Source: Planktothrix tepida PCC 9214
Lineage (GTDB): Bacteria; Cyanobacteriota; Cyanobacteriia; Cyanobacteriales; Microcoleaceae
DNA length: 64,000 nt
Assembly (NCBI RefSeq): GCF_900009145.1
Contig: NZ_LN889813.1
Coordinates: 576,972 to 640,971 of the forward strand
Reading direction: 5' to 3'
Shown here in pieces: positions 52,109 through 61,482 of the stretch (positions within the stretch are counted from its first letter, which is position 1; each line of letters opens with the position of its first letter). Made by a program: the position numbers and the translations under genes. The notes under the pieces were generated by a model. It saw nothing but the letters and a program-made list of their open reading frames with translations. It was not told where the DNA came from and did not search any database.

Positions 52109-53779
52109 CTACGGTTTATCAATTTTTCCTTTAAAAATATCCTCTAATTTTTGTCCCTTGGGTAACTCGATAAACACTCGTTCTCCCGGTTGTAACCCTT
52201 TTAACACTTGAATTTGATTCCCCATTTGAGAACCAATGGTAACGGGGTGAAATTCTGGTTTATTATTTTCATCAGGAAGTAATACCCCCGACTGACCTTT
52301 ATTGGTGACAATGGCAACGGTGGGAACGACTAAGGCTTGTTTGAGTTTCTCCCCAATAAACCGTAAATCCACATTCATTCCCGACTGAAGTTGATCTTTT
52401 CCGGTTTCGATCAGAATTCGAGCTTGAAATAAGGTAACATCCCGTTCTTTGACGGCTTCGGGTGCAATAATATTAACTCGACCTTTAAACACTTGATCGG
52501 GATAAGAATCGGCAATAATTTCAACGGGTTGATTCGGTTTAATTTGAGCAATATCTGCCTCTGGAATTTTTGCTAACACTTCTAAATCTTTCGCTAAGGC
52601 GACAATTGAAGTAGAGGTAGCCGAACTGGCATCAGAAGCTGAAGTCGCCGGAGTCACAAATGCCCCTTCAACGGCATAACGTTGGGTAATAATTCCGGCA
52701 AAGGGAGCGCGAACTTTGGTATCTTCTAGTTGAACTTGATAAAATTTAACTTGACCTTTGGCTTCATCCACTTCAGCCTTTGCAGTGGCAATTTCTTCAG
52801 AACGAGTCCCATTTAATAACTCGTTTAATTTACTTTCAGCTTCCGCCACTTCAGCTTCCGAGCGCTCAATTTCTTCAGAACGAGCCCCCTTTTCTAATTG
52901 ATTTAAGGCTTGACGTTCTTGTTCAACATTCGCTTGTCGTTGTTGAATTTGCGATCGCTGACTTTCTTGTAATTGTTCTAAGCGTTTTTCGGCTTCATTT
53001 TGTCCGGCTTGTAACCGTCGTTCATCCCGCAAATATTCATCTAATTGATCCTGAGAAATTGCCCCTTCTCCTTTTAAATCTTGATAGCGTCGTACCCGTT
53101 CTGATGCTAATTTTAATTCAGCTTGGTTAGCATCAATTCGGGCTTTTGCTTGTGCAATTTCATCATTTAAACTGCCAGATTGAGCGTCTTTTAATCGAGC
53201 TTGAGCTTCCCTTAAACGAGCTTGACCTTGAGCAATTTCTTCGGGACGACTTCCGGCTCGTAGTTGAGCTAAATTGGCTTTCACTTGATTTAAGCGAGCC
53301 TGGGCTTGGTCTATTTCTTCCGGTCGGCTTCCCGTTTGCAGTTTGTCTAAATTAGCTTGAGCGCGGTCTAAACGGGCTTCAGCTTGCTGGAGTTGGGCTT
53401 CAATTTCGCCACTTTCCATCCGAGCGACCACTTCTCCGGCTTGGACGCGATCGCCTTGTTCGACATATAATTGTGCTAACCGCCCTTGGGTTTTGGGGCT
53501 GAGGTTGACTCGGCGGACAGGTTGGACTACACCACTAGCAGTGATTTTAACGGTTAAATCCTTCGCTTCCACAGGAACCGTAAGGGCTGTGATAATATCT
53601 GGATTCACTTGGGTACGACTCTTTACCAAATGCAACAAGGCTGGAATGCTCAACAGTCCAGTCGCCAGCACTGCAATCATCCAGGGTTTCCATCGCCGTT
53701 GGGGAACTTCCGAAAACTGAACGGGATGTTTAACCTCACCATTACGTTGTGCAGTTTCCTCTTTTGGGCCAGTTAACAT
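52109..53779 (-). CDS. HlyD/RND-type membrane fusion (adaptor) protein
   Basis: The 556-residue protein has one N-terminal membrane helix (about 32-50) and a first lipoyl/barrel-sandwich half (VNLSPKTQGRLAQLYVEQGD). A very long coiled coil (about 120-340) is made of repeated blocks with GSRPEEI or GTRSEEI marking the turns. The second half follows with KVRAPFAGIITQRYAVEGAFV, then a beta-barrel and C-terminal domain. Such proteins link an inner-membrane ABC or RND pump to an outer-membrane channel. No pump gene is adjacent here. The hairpin is longer than usual for the family because of the repeated turn motif. Confidence 0.9.
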   Translation of the reverse strand: MLTGPKEETAQRNGEVKHPVQFSEVPQRRWKPWMIAVLATGLLSIPALLHLVKSRTQVNPDIITALTVPVEAKDLTVKITASGVVQPVRRVNLSPKTQGRLAQLYVEQGDRVQAGEVVARMESGEIEAQLQQAEARLDRAQANLDKLQTGSRPEEIDQAQARLNQVKANLAQLRAGSRPEEIAQGQARLREAQARLKDAQSGSLNDEIAQAKARIDANQAELKLASERVRRYQDLKGEGAISQDQLDEYLRDERRLQAGQNEAEKRLEQLQESQRSQIQQRQANVEQERQALNQLEKGARSEEIERSEAEVAEAESKLNELLNGTRSEEIATAKAEVDEAKGQVKFYQVQLEDTKVRAPFAGIITQRYAVEGAFVTPATSASDASSATSTSIVALAKDLEVLAKIPEADIAQIKPNQPVEIIADSYPDQVFKGRVNIIAPEAVKERDVTLFQARILIETGKDQLQSGMNVDLRFIGEKLKQALVVPTVAIVTNKGQSGVLLPDENNKPEFHPVTIGSQMGNQIQVLKGLQPGERVFIELPKGQKLEDIFKGKIDKP

Positions 53780-53953
53780 GACAGATGCGGGTGCGAGTTG
53801 ATTCGCAACAGAATCAGCCGTTAAGTCTCGGACAGGATTCTGTCGCTATATCAATTCTAACGATTCCCGTTAATATTTCTTGATGTTTCTTAACTTTGAT
53901 GGGAAGACGAGGGGACAAGAAGACAAGGGGGGACACCTAGGAGGTTTAAATTT

Positions 53954-53972
53954 GGGCAGGAAAACCCTGCCC
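53954..53972. terminator. Hairpin, possible terminator or repeat
   Basis: gggcagg and cctgccc with an aaaa-rich loop form a short GC-rich stem between the HlyD-type gene and lpdA. It could end transcription of lpdA (minus strand, stop at 54021), but there is no strong T-run on that strand. It may instead be one of the dispersed small repeats. Confidence 0.35.
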
Positions 53973-54020
53973 TTACGGGGTTTATTGGGCCGAGAAACGG
54001 GGTTTAATCAGATCAATTAA

Positions 54021-55451
54021 TTAATGACCGCCAACCCCAACAACAGCCCGTTTATACGCTTCATCTAACACTTCTGAAAGCGTTGGATGGGTATGAACAG
54101 AAAAGACTAAATCGTGAACAGATTGACGTTGATACATGGCATTTGCGGCTTCTTGAATTAAATCAGAAGCATGAAGACCAAAGATATGAACCCCTAACAA
54201 TTCACCCGTATCTTTACGGTAAATCACTTTAGCTATTCCTTCGGTTTCTCCTTCCGCAATGGCTTTAGAATTCCCCTTAAAATAGGTTCTGACCGTAGCA
54301 ATTTCAAACCCTTCTTTTTCTCCCAATTCTTTGGCGGCGGGTTCGGTTAAACCGACATAACTAATTTCTGGATGGGTAAACGCTGCGGCGGGAATACTGC
54401 GATAATCCACTTGACGAGAGCGCCCACAAATCGTTTCTACAACAGCAATTCCTTGGGCGGATGCGGCATGGGCTAACATCATTTTACCCGTAGCATCTCC
54501 AATTGCCCATAAATGGGGAACAGGTTCGCCACCGGATAACACTTCTAAGTGATCATTGGTCGGAATAAAACCGCCTCGAATGGGTTCGACATTAACCGAT
54601 TCTAACCCTAAGTTTTTACTAACAGGAATGCGTCCAGTTGCAACTAAACAAGCATCCACTTCTAAGACTTCTTCAACCTCTTTGGTTTTGGTATCTGCTA
54701 ACTCAATAATAACCGGAGAACCGGGGGTAACTTTTAAGGCTAATTTCCCGACTTTGGTTTCAATATCACGAGGCGTAATTAAAACTCGTTGGGCTAATTT
54801 AGCAATATCTGGATCAAAGGTTGGCATTAATTGATCCAACGCTTCAATCATGGTAACTTCACAACCTAAAGCGGTATAAACATCGGAAAATTCTAATCCA
54901 ATATAACCGCTTCCAATAATAGCAATCCATTGAGGGAGGGATTCTAATTTAATGGCTTCATCACTGGTAAAAACCGTTTTGTGATCAATCGTAATTCCAG
55001 GGGGAACAAAGGGCACAGAACCTGGTGCTAAAATAATATCTTTAGCCGTAATTGTTTTTTCGCCATTAGCCGTTTCAACGGTAACTTTATTCGGCCCTGC
55101 AACTTTTCCCCAACCTTGAATGACATCAATGCCTAAGCGTTTTAAACTATTGGTCATGTCACCGCGAATTTTAGTGACAATATTGTTAGCATGGCTGGCA
55201 ATTTGTTGACGATCAAAACTGACTTGTCCTAACTGAATCCCTAAGTTTTTTAAGTGATGGGTGTCGTGTAATTCTCTAACTCGTCCTGATGCGGCTAATA
55301 ACGCTTTGGAGGGAATACAGCCCCGGTTTACACAGGTTCCTCCCATTTCAGCTACTTCAACAATCGCGGTTTTTAAGCCACAACCGACGGCATGGATAGC
55401 AGCCCCATGTCCACCAACTCCGGCACCAATAATCACTAAATCGTAATCCAT
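54021..55451 (-). CDS. lpdA: Dihydrolipoamide dehydrogenase
   Basis: The 476-residue flavoprotein shows an FAD-binding [15 protein letters not shown] at the N-terminus, the redox-active disulfide in [15 protein letters not shown] (about 37-51), the NAD-binding [19 protein letters not shown] (about 180-198), the second FAD motif [20 protein letters not shown], and the catalytic His-Glu in [15 protein letters not shown] near the C-terminus. It is the E3 component of pyruvate dehydrogenase and of the glycine cleavage system. All motifs are intact. Confidence 0.97.
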   Translation of the reverse strand: MDYDLVIIGAGVGGHGAAIHAVGCGLKTAIVEVAEMGGTCVNRGCIPSKALLAASGRVRELHDTHHLKNLGIQLGQVSFDRQQIASHANNIVTKIRGDMTNSLKRLGIDVIQGWGKVAGPNKVTVETANGEKTITAKDIILAPGSVPFVPPGITIDHKTVFTSDEAIKLESLPQWIAIIGSGYIGLEFSDVYTALGCEVTMIEALDQLMPTFDPDIAKLAQRVLITPRDIETKVGKLALKVTPGSPVIIELADTKTKEVEEVLEVDACLVATGRIPVSKNLGLESVNVEPIRGGFIPTNDHLEVLSGGEPVPHLWAIGDATGKMMLAHAASAQGIAVVETICGRSRQVDYRSIPAAAFTHPEISYVGLTEPAAKELGEKEGFEIATVRTYFKGNSKAIAEGETEGIAKVIYRKDTGELLGVHIFGLHASDLIQEAANAMYQRQSVHDLVFSVHTHPTLSEVLDEAYKRAVVGVGGH

Positions 55452-55608
55452 ATTCTGTTACTACTCTGTTGGGATTAAAAAATATTACCGTTTTCCTTGT
55501 CCCTTGCCAACTGAATCCCGTTTACAACGGCTAGATCTGTTCCGGCTGACTGATCATTTTTGCGGTAAGCTAGATTCGATTACTGTGTTTGTAGGGATCT
55601 ATCATAAC

Positions 55609-56466
55609 ATGAAAACCAAACTAGCCACGATGGCATTGAGTTTAATTTTATCGGTAATTTTACCGTTACCGAGTTTAGCTGGAACGGTTTTAGAAGATAT
55701 TAAAAGGACAGGAGTTTTAAAAGCAGGAATTCGGCAAGATGCACCCCCATTAGGATTTGTTTCTGCGGATGGAAAATGGGAAGGATATTGTATTGAATTA
55801 ATGGAATTATTAGGGAAACGATTACAAGATCAGTTACAACTCAATCAACCAATTGAGGTACAATTCATCCCCTCAAACTTGGAAAATCGAGAACAATTGG
55901 TAAAAGAGGGAAAAGTGCATTTAGAATGTGGCCCTAATACAATTATGCGAAATCTTCCTCCTGGAATTGTCTATTCTGATCGCTTTTTAGCAACGGGAGT
56001 TCATTTATTAGTTCGACCGGATAACCAAGCTTATATTCAACCATCAGGAGCTTTAGAAAATATTTCAATTGGAGTTTTACCAGGTTCCTTAACCCAACAG
56101 TTTATTAGCAGTCGTTATTCTTTGGCAAAAGTTGTAGAATATCCAGGGGTTGACGGTCGAAAAAATGCTGTGGAAGATGTGGTTCAAGGTCGTCTGAATG
56201 CCTTTGCTAGTGATGGATTATTATTAATTGGGGAAGTATTAAGAAATCCAGCCATTTCCACTCAAGATTATGCTTTAGTTCCCCAGGAACCTCTGACTTG
56301 TGAATTTTATGGCATGATTCTTCCTGAAGGAGATATATCTTGGATCAATACAGTCAATTCTTTGATATTAATCAAAGAAACCGTTAATATCTTAACAGGA
56401 CTGTATGGCAAGAATTCTGAGTATGTGAAAACTTTAGAAGCGGCTCATAATAAATGCCTATTATAG
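55609..56466 (+). CDS. Amino-acid-type periplasmic substrate-binding protein (family 3)
   Basis: I choose the ATG at 55609 because it begins a clear signal peptide, MKTKLATMALSLILSVILP with cleavage near SLAG; the frame to 55504 adds an unrelated stretch. The mature protein has the SBP_bac_3 motifs VLKAGIRQDAPPLGFVSADGKWEGYCIELMELLGKRL and LVKEGKVHLECGPNTIMRNL. It is 285 residues before processing. It would bind a polar amino acid or similar small molecule. No permease gene is adjacent. Confidence 0.88.
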   Translation: MKTKLATMALSLILSVILPLPSLAGTVLEDIKRTGVLKAGIRQDAPPLGFVSADGKWEGYCIELMELLGKRLQDQLQLNQPIEVQFIPSNLENREQLVKEGKVHLECGPNTIMRNLPPGIVYSDRFLATGVHLLVRPDNQAYIQPSGALENISIGVLPGSLTQQFISSRYSLAKVVEYPGVDGRKNAVEDVVQGRLNAFASDGLLLIGEVLRNPAISTQDYALVPQEPLTCEFYGMILPEGDISWINTVNSLILIKETVNILTGLYGKNSEYVKTLEAAHNKCLL

Positions 56467-56514
56467 TTGAGTAAAATTGCAGCTAGAGATAACCTAAAGG
56501 TCTAAGGTTTAAAG

Positions 56515-56544
56515 GGGTATCCTTTAGTATCAGTAGGGATACCC
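56515..56544 (+). terminator. Hairpin after the amino-acid-binding protein gene
   Basis: gggtatcc and ggataccc form an 8-bp stem with a loop of about 13 bases, 49 bases after the stop codon. A T-run follows only about 22 bases later, so rho-independent termination is possible but not sure. Confidence 0.35.
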
Positions 56545-56632
56545 TGATTCTGGTCAAAACAGTTGTTTTTTCCTCTAAAAAATGTCACACTATTAATACT
56601 TTAAGTGATCGCGCCCGATTTGAGGCAATAGT

Positions 56633-58903
56633 ATGAGCGATATCAACGGCCCCAAACCAGTTCCCAGTCATACATCCTCTTCATCTATTTTATTTCTCAA
56701 TCGCTGTGTTGAGCAGATCTTTACGGACATTTTAGATCCGAATACACCCCTGTTTAAACCCAATGTTGTGATTTTGGGAGAATCTTATCCTGAATTCAAA
56801 GCAATTCTTCAAGAAGCCCGACAAAATAACTATCAGCAAATATTACCCACCTTAATCGCTGGATTACAATTTATTTTAGGCCGAGAAGCTTATGAGAATA
56901 AAGATTTAGAATCCACTCTTTATCATTATCGTCGTAGTTTAGAATATTGGCCATTGGCTTTAGCTCAAGGCGATTTAGAAATGCTATCTCGTCCTGACCT
57001 TGACACGATTCTTCCCAATCAATTTCTTGAACAAATGGGTGGAGTTTTATTTCATGTCGGGTTATGTTTTATCTCTTTAGCTCAGTCTAATGATAGAGCA
57101 GAAAAAAATATAAATTGGCAAGAAGCAAAAATTTATTTTGAGCAAAGTATAACCGTTTTTGAAAAAGCTAATCGCCCTGATTTAGTCTCTAAATTCATTG
57201 GAGAATTAGGTGAAGTTTTACGATACTTAGAAGACTGGGAAACGTTACAACAAGTTGCCCAAAAAGCGATTAATTTACATATATCTTATGGTTCAGAAGC
57301 CCAATTAGCACAAGATTATGGCTTTTTAGCCGAAGCTGCTTTGCATGAATCCAAGTGGGCACACGCCAATCAACTAGCTGAGTTAGCATTAGCGATTCAA
57401 GGTCAATCAATCTATGATGATCCAATGAGTAGCAGCACAGCATCTCATAATCCTTATCTTTATTTACTAGCAGAATCCACACAGGAATTTCAACAATGGC
57501 AAACAACAGTTAACCAATTAGAAGAAGCTTTACGGAAAAGCAATGTTGAGGATGATCCTAAAGGTTACTTAAAAATTTTAACAGCCTTACATAAGCTGTA
57601 TTTGGATCAAGATTTATATACTCAAGCTTCCCGTTTAAAAGAAGAAAAAATCAGAATTGAATATCAATATGGATTACGAGCTTTTATTGGGGTACGGACA
57701 TTGCAAGCTCAATCTCACCCGAATCATAAACAACAGTCTATTGCTTTAGAAATAGAAAATTCTAATCGTTTAAAGGACGTTCATACTTTATTAGAACGGA
57801 TTCAAAACCCCGACAATAAACTGATTGTTCTTCAGGGAGAATCTGGCGTTGGAAAAAGTTCATTACTCAATGCAGGAATTGTCCCGATATTGTTAGAACA
57901 ACGGTCTCAAAATCCTAGTATTGCTCGACCTATTTTACTGCGAATTTATACGGATTGGTTACGAGAACCAAACCCCAAAACCTGGAACTTGAATCCGGTT
58001 TTAAATTTACTTAAGCAAAATGATCAAAATCAGATTCCAACGGTATTAATTTTTGATCAGTTTGAAGAGTTTTTTGTGGTTTGTCAGCAGTTAGAACAAC
58101 GATTACCTTTTTATGAATTTTTAAAAGAAAGTTTGATGCTGACTTCAATTACGGTGTTACTTTGTTTAAGAACTGATGCTTTACATTATTTACTAGAATG
58201 TGCTCATCGTACTAACCTAGAGGATATTATTCACTCTGAGATTCTCTCGAAAAAGGTGATTTATAGTTTAGAAAACTTTACATTAAGTCAAGCACAAACG
58301 TTTATTCAAAATCAAATTGAACGCGCTCAATTTAAAATAGAACCTGATTTAATGTCTCAATTGCTTCGGGATTTAACCGTTGATATTGATCGTATTCGAC
58401 CCATTGAACTTCAATTAATTGGGACTCAATTACAAGTTCATGATATTCAAACTTTAAATCAATATGAACAGCTTGGAGAACATCCTAAGCAAAAATTATT
58501 AGAACATTTTTTAGATGAAGTTATTCGAGATTGTAGTGCTAAAAATGAACGAACAGCGATTAAAATCTTGTATGGTTTAACCAACAAGCAAGAACACCGC
58601 CTGCTAAAAACTAGCAAAGAAATTGCGGAAGAATTAGATACAGAATTTAGTAAAATAGAACCTTTATTAGAAATTTTAGTTGAAGAAGGATTGATTTTAC
58701 ATATTCCTGATATTCCTGATGATCGATATCAACTGACCCATGATTATTTAGTGGCGTTAGTTCGTTACCAAAAAGGAGAACGATTAATTGCTGGGTTAGA
58801 ATTAGAACGAGATAAAGCTCAACGCAAAATTATTGAAGAGAAACCCAATAGTTTTGTCAATCGTGCGATCGCCTCTGTCTTACGTTGGATTAATGCTGAT
58901 TAA
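56633..58903 (+). CDS. STAND-type NTPase with helical N-terminal region
   Basis: The first about 350 of 756 residues are helical, with TPR-like repeats (EAKIYFEQSITVFEKAN, WAHANQLAELALAIQG). An nSTAND1-like NTPase follows: Walker A GESGVGKSS (402-410), Walker B VLIFDQFEEF (471-480), and a winged-helix region with LLEILVEEGLILHI and DDRYQLTHDYLVALV. Proteins with this module often end in WD40 or TPR sensor repeats or carry an effector domain; here the C-terminus stops soon after (about 60 residues), and the sensor seems to be at the N-terminus. Such proteins act in signalling, programmed death or phage defence. No effector domain is recognisable, so the role is open. It is followed 4 bases later by an acetyltransferase gene. 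Confidence 0.8.
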   Translation: MSDINGPKPVPSHTSSSSILFLNRCVEQIFTDILDPNTPLFKPNVVILGESYPEFKAILQEARQNNYQQILPTLIAGLQFILGREAYENKDLESTLYHYRRSLEYWPLALAQGDLEMLSRPDLDTILPNQFLEQMGGVLFHVGLCFISLAQSNDRAEKNINWQEAKIYFEQSITVFEKANRPDLVSKFIGELGEVLRYLEDWETLQQVAQKAINLHISYGSEAQLAQDYGFLAEAALHESKWAHANQLAELALAIQGQSIYDDPMSSSTASHNPYLYLLAESTQEFQQWQTTVNQLEEALRKSNVEDDPKGYLKILTALHKLYLDQDLYTQASRLKEEKIRIEYQYGLRAFIGVRTLQAQSHPNHKQQSIALEIENSNRLKDVHTLLERIQNPDNKLIVLQGESGVGKSSLLNAGIVPILLEQRSQNPSIARPILLRIYTDWLREPNPKTWNLNPVLNLLKQNDQNQIPTVLIFDQFEEFFVVCQQLEQRLPFYEFLKESLMLTSITVLLCLRTDALHYLLECAHRTNLEDIIHSEILSKKVIYSLENFTLSQAQTFIQNQIERAQFKIEPDLMSQLLRDLTVDIDRIRPIELQLIGTQLQVHDIQTLNQYEQLGEHPKQKLLEHFLDEVIRDCSAKNERTAIKILYGLTNKQEHRLLKTSKEIAEELDTEFSKIEPLLEILVEEGLILHIPDIPDDRYQLTHDYLVALVRYQKGERLIAGLELERDKAQRKIIEEKPNSFVNRAIASVLRWINAD

Positions 58904-58907
58904 TATT

Positions 58908-59474
58908 ATGGAAAATATCTCTCCAACCGAACAAGAAAAAATGCTATCAGGGGCATTATATTTCGCTAATGATGCTGAGTTAATCAGTACCCGCAAACGA
59001 GCTTCTAAACTGACTCGTTTATACAATAACACAACAGAAGAACAGTTAGAAAAACGTCAAGAAATTCTATTAGAATTATTCGCTAAAATTGGAGATAACG
59101 TACAAATTACTCCCCCTTTTTATTGCGATTATGGGTGTTATATTAAACTTGGAAGTAATGTTTACATGAACTATAATTGTATCATTTTAGATTGCAATTT
59201 TGTTGAAATTGGCGATAATGTTTTATTAGCACCTAATGTTCAAATTTATACTGCTTATCATCCGATTGAGCCTGAATTACGTCTAACAGGAAAAGAACTA
59301 GCTGCACCGATTAAAATTGGTCATAATGTTTGGATTGGAGGAGGCACTATTATTTGTCCAGGGATAGAAATTGGCGACAATACAACCATTGGAGCGGGGA
59401 GTGTTGTTGTTAATAATATTCCTGAACGAGTTGTTGCGGCGGGGAATCCTTGTCGCGTGATTCGGACATTATAA
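58908..59474 (+). CDS. Maltose/galactoside O-acetyltransferase-like protein
   Basis: The ATG at 58908 gives 188 residues (MENISPTEQEKMLSGALY), matching the Mac N-terminal domain of maltose acetyltransferases. After that comes the left-handed beta-helix of hexapeptide repeats (IKLGSNVYMNYNCIILDCN, IGDNVLLAPNVQIYTAYHP with catalytic His near 115, NVWIGGGTIICPG, NTTIGAGSVV). The enzyme transfers acetyl from acetyl-CoA to sugars. The longer frame from 58833 overlaps the STAND gene and is not needed. Confidence 0.93.
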   Translation: MENISPTEQEKMLSGALYFANDAELISTRKRASKLTRLYNNTTEEQLEKRQEILLELFAKIGDNVQITPPFYCDYGCYIKLGSNVYMNYNCIILDCNFVEIGDNVLLAPNVQIYTAYHPIEPELRLTGKELAAPIKIGHNVWIGGGTIICPGIEIGDNTTIGAGSVVVNNIPERVVAAGNPCRVIRTL

Positions 59475-59488
59475 AAAGCACCATAAAA

Positions 59489-59518
59489 TATAGAGACGCG
59501 CTGTAGCACGTCCCTATA
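59489..59518. repeat. Degenerate dispersed palindrome
   Basis: tatagagacgcgctgtagca followed by cgtccctata is an imperfect palindrome of the same family as the one inside the PKS gene at 22798-22824. It lies between convergent genes and might act as a bidirectional terminator. Confidence 0.6.
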
Positions 59519-59536
59519 GTTCTGTTCAATTTAATT

Positions 59537-60343
59537 TTAATTGGTGAACCCTTCTAAATTGAAGACTTCTTCCTCAGAATTATTCCCTAAATCTTTCGTT
59601 TCTTCCTGAGTCAAATTAGAATTTTCTTCAGGAGAAATTACCTTTTCTTCCGTTAAATTAGCGGGGGTTTCTTGACGCAATGAAGTTCCATTTAAAGCTG
59701 TCCAAGTCGCTTCATTAACGTGATTACTCGTTTCTAACCCCTGGGCTGTTTGGAATTCATGCAACGCCGTTAAGGTGCGAGAGCCCAAAATCCCATCAAT
59801 GGGGCCAGGATTATAGCCTTTAGCTTCTAAACGTTCTTGTAAGATGCGAACATCGCTTCCGCGTGAACCTCTGGCTAAAAGGCTTTCCTGTTGAACCGGA
59901 CTCGCAATTTCAGGCTCTGCCGATAACGCCTGCCAGGTATTTCGGTCTACAACCCCCGTCACCTCTAATCCTTTAGCAGCCTGAAATGCTCGAACCGAAG
60001 CCGTTGTCCGAGGGCCAAAAACACTGTCAATTTTCCCCGGACTAAACCCATGAGCTTTTAAATGTTGTTGTAACCCCGTCACCTGGGAACCTTCTGTTCC
60101 CTGGGATAACACCCGTTCCCGTCGGCGCGACGGTTGAGGTTCAACTTGATAAAATGGTTCAGAAAAAAGTTCTCGTCTTGCACCTTCTTTATCAGTAACA
60201 CTAGACGTGAACCCGGAATTGCTGCCCTCCTGCCATGATTCTGTTAATCCTAAACTGGAATTCGACGTTGCGAACGCCACGGGAGCAAAAGCCGGAAGAA
60301 CCAAAGAAAACAGGCCAGCAATAATAGCAGTTCTGATACCCAT
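59537..60343 (-). CDS. Exported protein with two peptidoglycan-binding domains
   Basis: The start at 60343 (MGIRTAIIAGLFSL) begins a signal peptide with a cleavage site near AFA; an upstream TTG at 60382 is less likely. The 268 residues contain two PG_binding_1 domains: about 80-145 (LSQGTEGSQVTGLQQHLKAHG ... VFGPRTTASVRAFQ) and about 155-220 (LARGSRGSDVRILQERLEAKG ... ILGSRTLTALHEFQ). The C-terminal tail is Glu/Asn-rich. No catalytic domain is present, so it probably binds the cell wall as an adaptor or structural protein. Confidence 0.88.
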   Translation of the reverse strand: MGIRTAIIAGLFSLVLPAFAPVAFATSNSSLGLTESWQEGSNSGFTSSVTDKEGARRELFSEPFYQVEPQPSRRRERVLSQGTEGSQVTGLQQHLKAHGFSPGKIDSVFGPRTTASVRAFQAAKGLEVTGVVDRNTWQALSAEPEIASPVQQESLLARGSRGSDVRILQERLEAKGYNPGPIDGILGSRTLTALHEFQTAQGLETSNHVNEATWTALNGTSLRQETPANLTEEKVISPEENSNLTQEETKDLGNNSEEEVFNLEGFTN

Positions 60344-60430
60344 GACCCTTACCCTATTTCTATAAAGTTTGATTGTACTCAAATTCTAGTTTCTGAATTG
60401 GATTCTATCATCAGGAGGCGGATAGAAAAA

Positions 60431-60505
60431 GAGGGGCAAGGGGAATAGGAGACAAGGGGAATAGGAGGCAAGGGGAATAGGAGAGGGGAATAGGAGAGGG
60501 GAATA
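60431..60505. repeat. Tandem purine-rich repeat
   Basis: About five imperfect copies of a unit such as caaggggaataggaga (shortened to ggggaataggaga in the last copies) lie in the 260-base gap between the peptidoglycan-binding gene and the isomerase gene. This type of repeat is usual in filamentous cyanobacteria. Confidence 0.8.
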
Positions 60506-60605
60506 AAAATGTGGGATACAATATGATACTAAAACCTTATAACAATAAAAGGCTTTTTCTGATAAATTTTGGGAACCGTTAACTTTCGCAGAAACGAATC
60601 GCACC

Positions 60606-61439
60606 TTAGAAAGCTTCTGGCAACATTTTGCGAAGACAGACCAGGCTATCTGCCGTTCCCCGTTGGACATCTTCAACGGTTTCATATTCAATCGTCCAAT
60701 ACCCTTGATAACCAGAGTTTAATAGCTCCTTAATAATGGGCTTCCAAACGATTTCTCCCTCGCCAAAAGCACAGTATTCTGTGCCACCGTTGCTCCACCG
60801 AACATCTTTCCAATGCGTGTAATTCACCCAAGGCAAGATATAGCGTAGCGCCATTAAGGGATCAACACCTTCTTTCAAAAAGTTTGCTGGGTCAAAATTT
60901 ACACCAACAGCAGGGCTTTTTATCCCTTCCATAATCTTTGCTGTCTGTTGACCATTAACTGTAAGTCCTCCATGATTTTCTATAGCCAGCTTAATTCCAT
61001 GTTCTTGGGCATAATCTCCTACCCGGTTAAAGGCGTAATGGAGGCGGTTAAGAACTTCTGAAGAAATATTTTCTCTTACACTATCACCTGTAAAAATCCT
61101 CACGACCTCTGCTTTCAACCGCTTGGCTATGTCCACAAAACGTTGAACTTTCTGAATCTGCTCTTTCAAATCTAATTGATCCATCAACGTAAAGTCATTA
61201 TTGGCTGCTATGCAGACTACGCCCACACCAATCTCCTCAGCCCAACTCGCAACCCGATCTACTTCCTCGTCACTGCAACTATCAAGCAGATGTTTCGGTG
61301 TTGTAGAATCTACATTAACCTCTACTGACTTTATCCCTAAATTAGCAACTAAACGGAAGTATTCTGGGATTTCTAACTCTCTATAACCCCATGCAGCACA
61401 GGCAAATTTAACTGGGTTGTTATTAGGATTTGACATCAT
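60606..61439 (-). CDS. Sugar phosphate isomerase/epimerase-like TIM barrel
   Basis: A 277-residue protein of the AP_endonuc_2/xylose-isomerase-like TIM family: KSVEVNVDSTTP, VCIAANNDF, VRIFTGDSV, LAIENHGGLTVNG (metal Glu and His, about 150-162), GVNFDPANFL (Asp), THWKDV (His/Asp), and YWTIEYE near the end. These residues form the divalent-metal site of sugar or inositol isomerases and dehydratases. Gene neighbours (MFS, HAD phosphatase, zinc-type dehydrogenase) suggest a sugar or cyclitol pathway. Confidence 0.86.
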   Translation of the reverse strand: MMSNPNNNPVKFACAAWGYRELEIPEYFRLVANLGIKSVEVNVDSTTPKHLLDSCSDEEVDRVASWAEEIGVGVVCIAANNDFTLMDQLDLKEQIQKVQRFVDIAKRLKAEVVRIFTGDSVRENISSEVLNRLHYAFNRVGDYAQEHGIKLAIENHGGLTVNGQQTAKIMEGIKSPAVGVNFDPANFLKEGVDPLMALRYILPWVNYTHWKDVRWSNGGTEYCAFGEGEIVWKPIIKELLNSGYQGYWTIEYETVEDVQRGTADSLVCLRKMLPEAF

Positions 61440-61482
61440 GTAGCTTTACACTATTGAGTAGAATGTATCTTTGACTTTAAGA

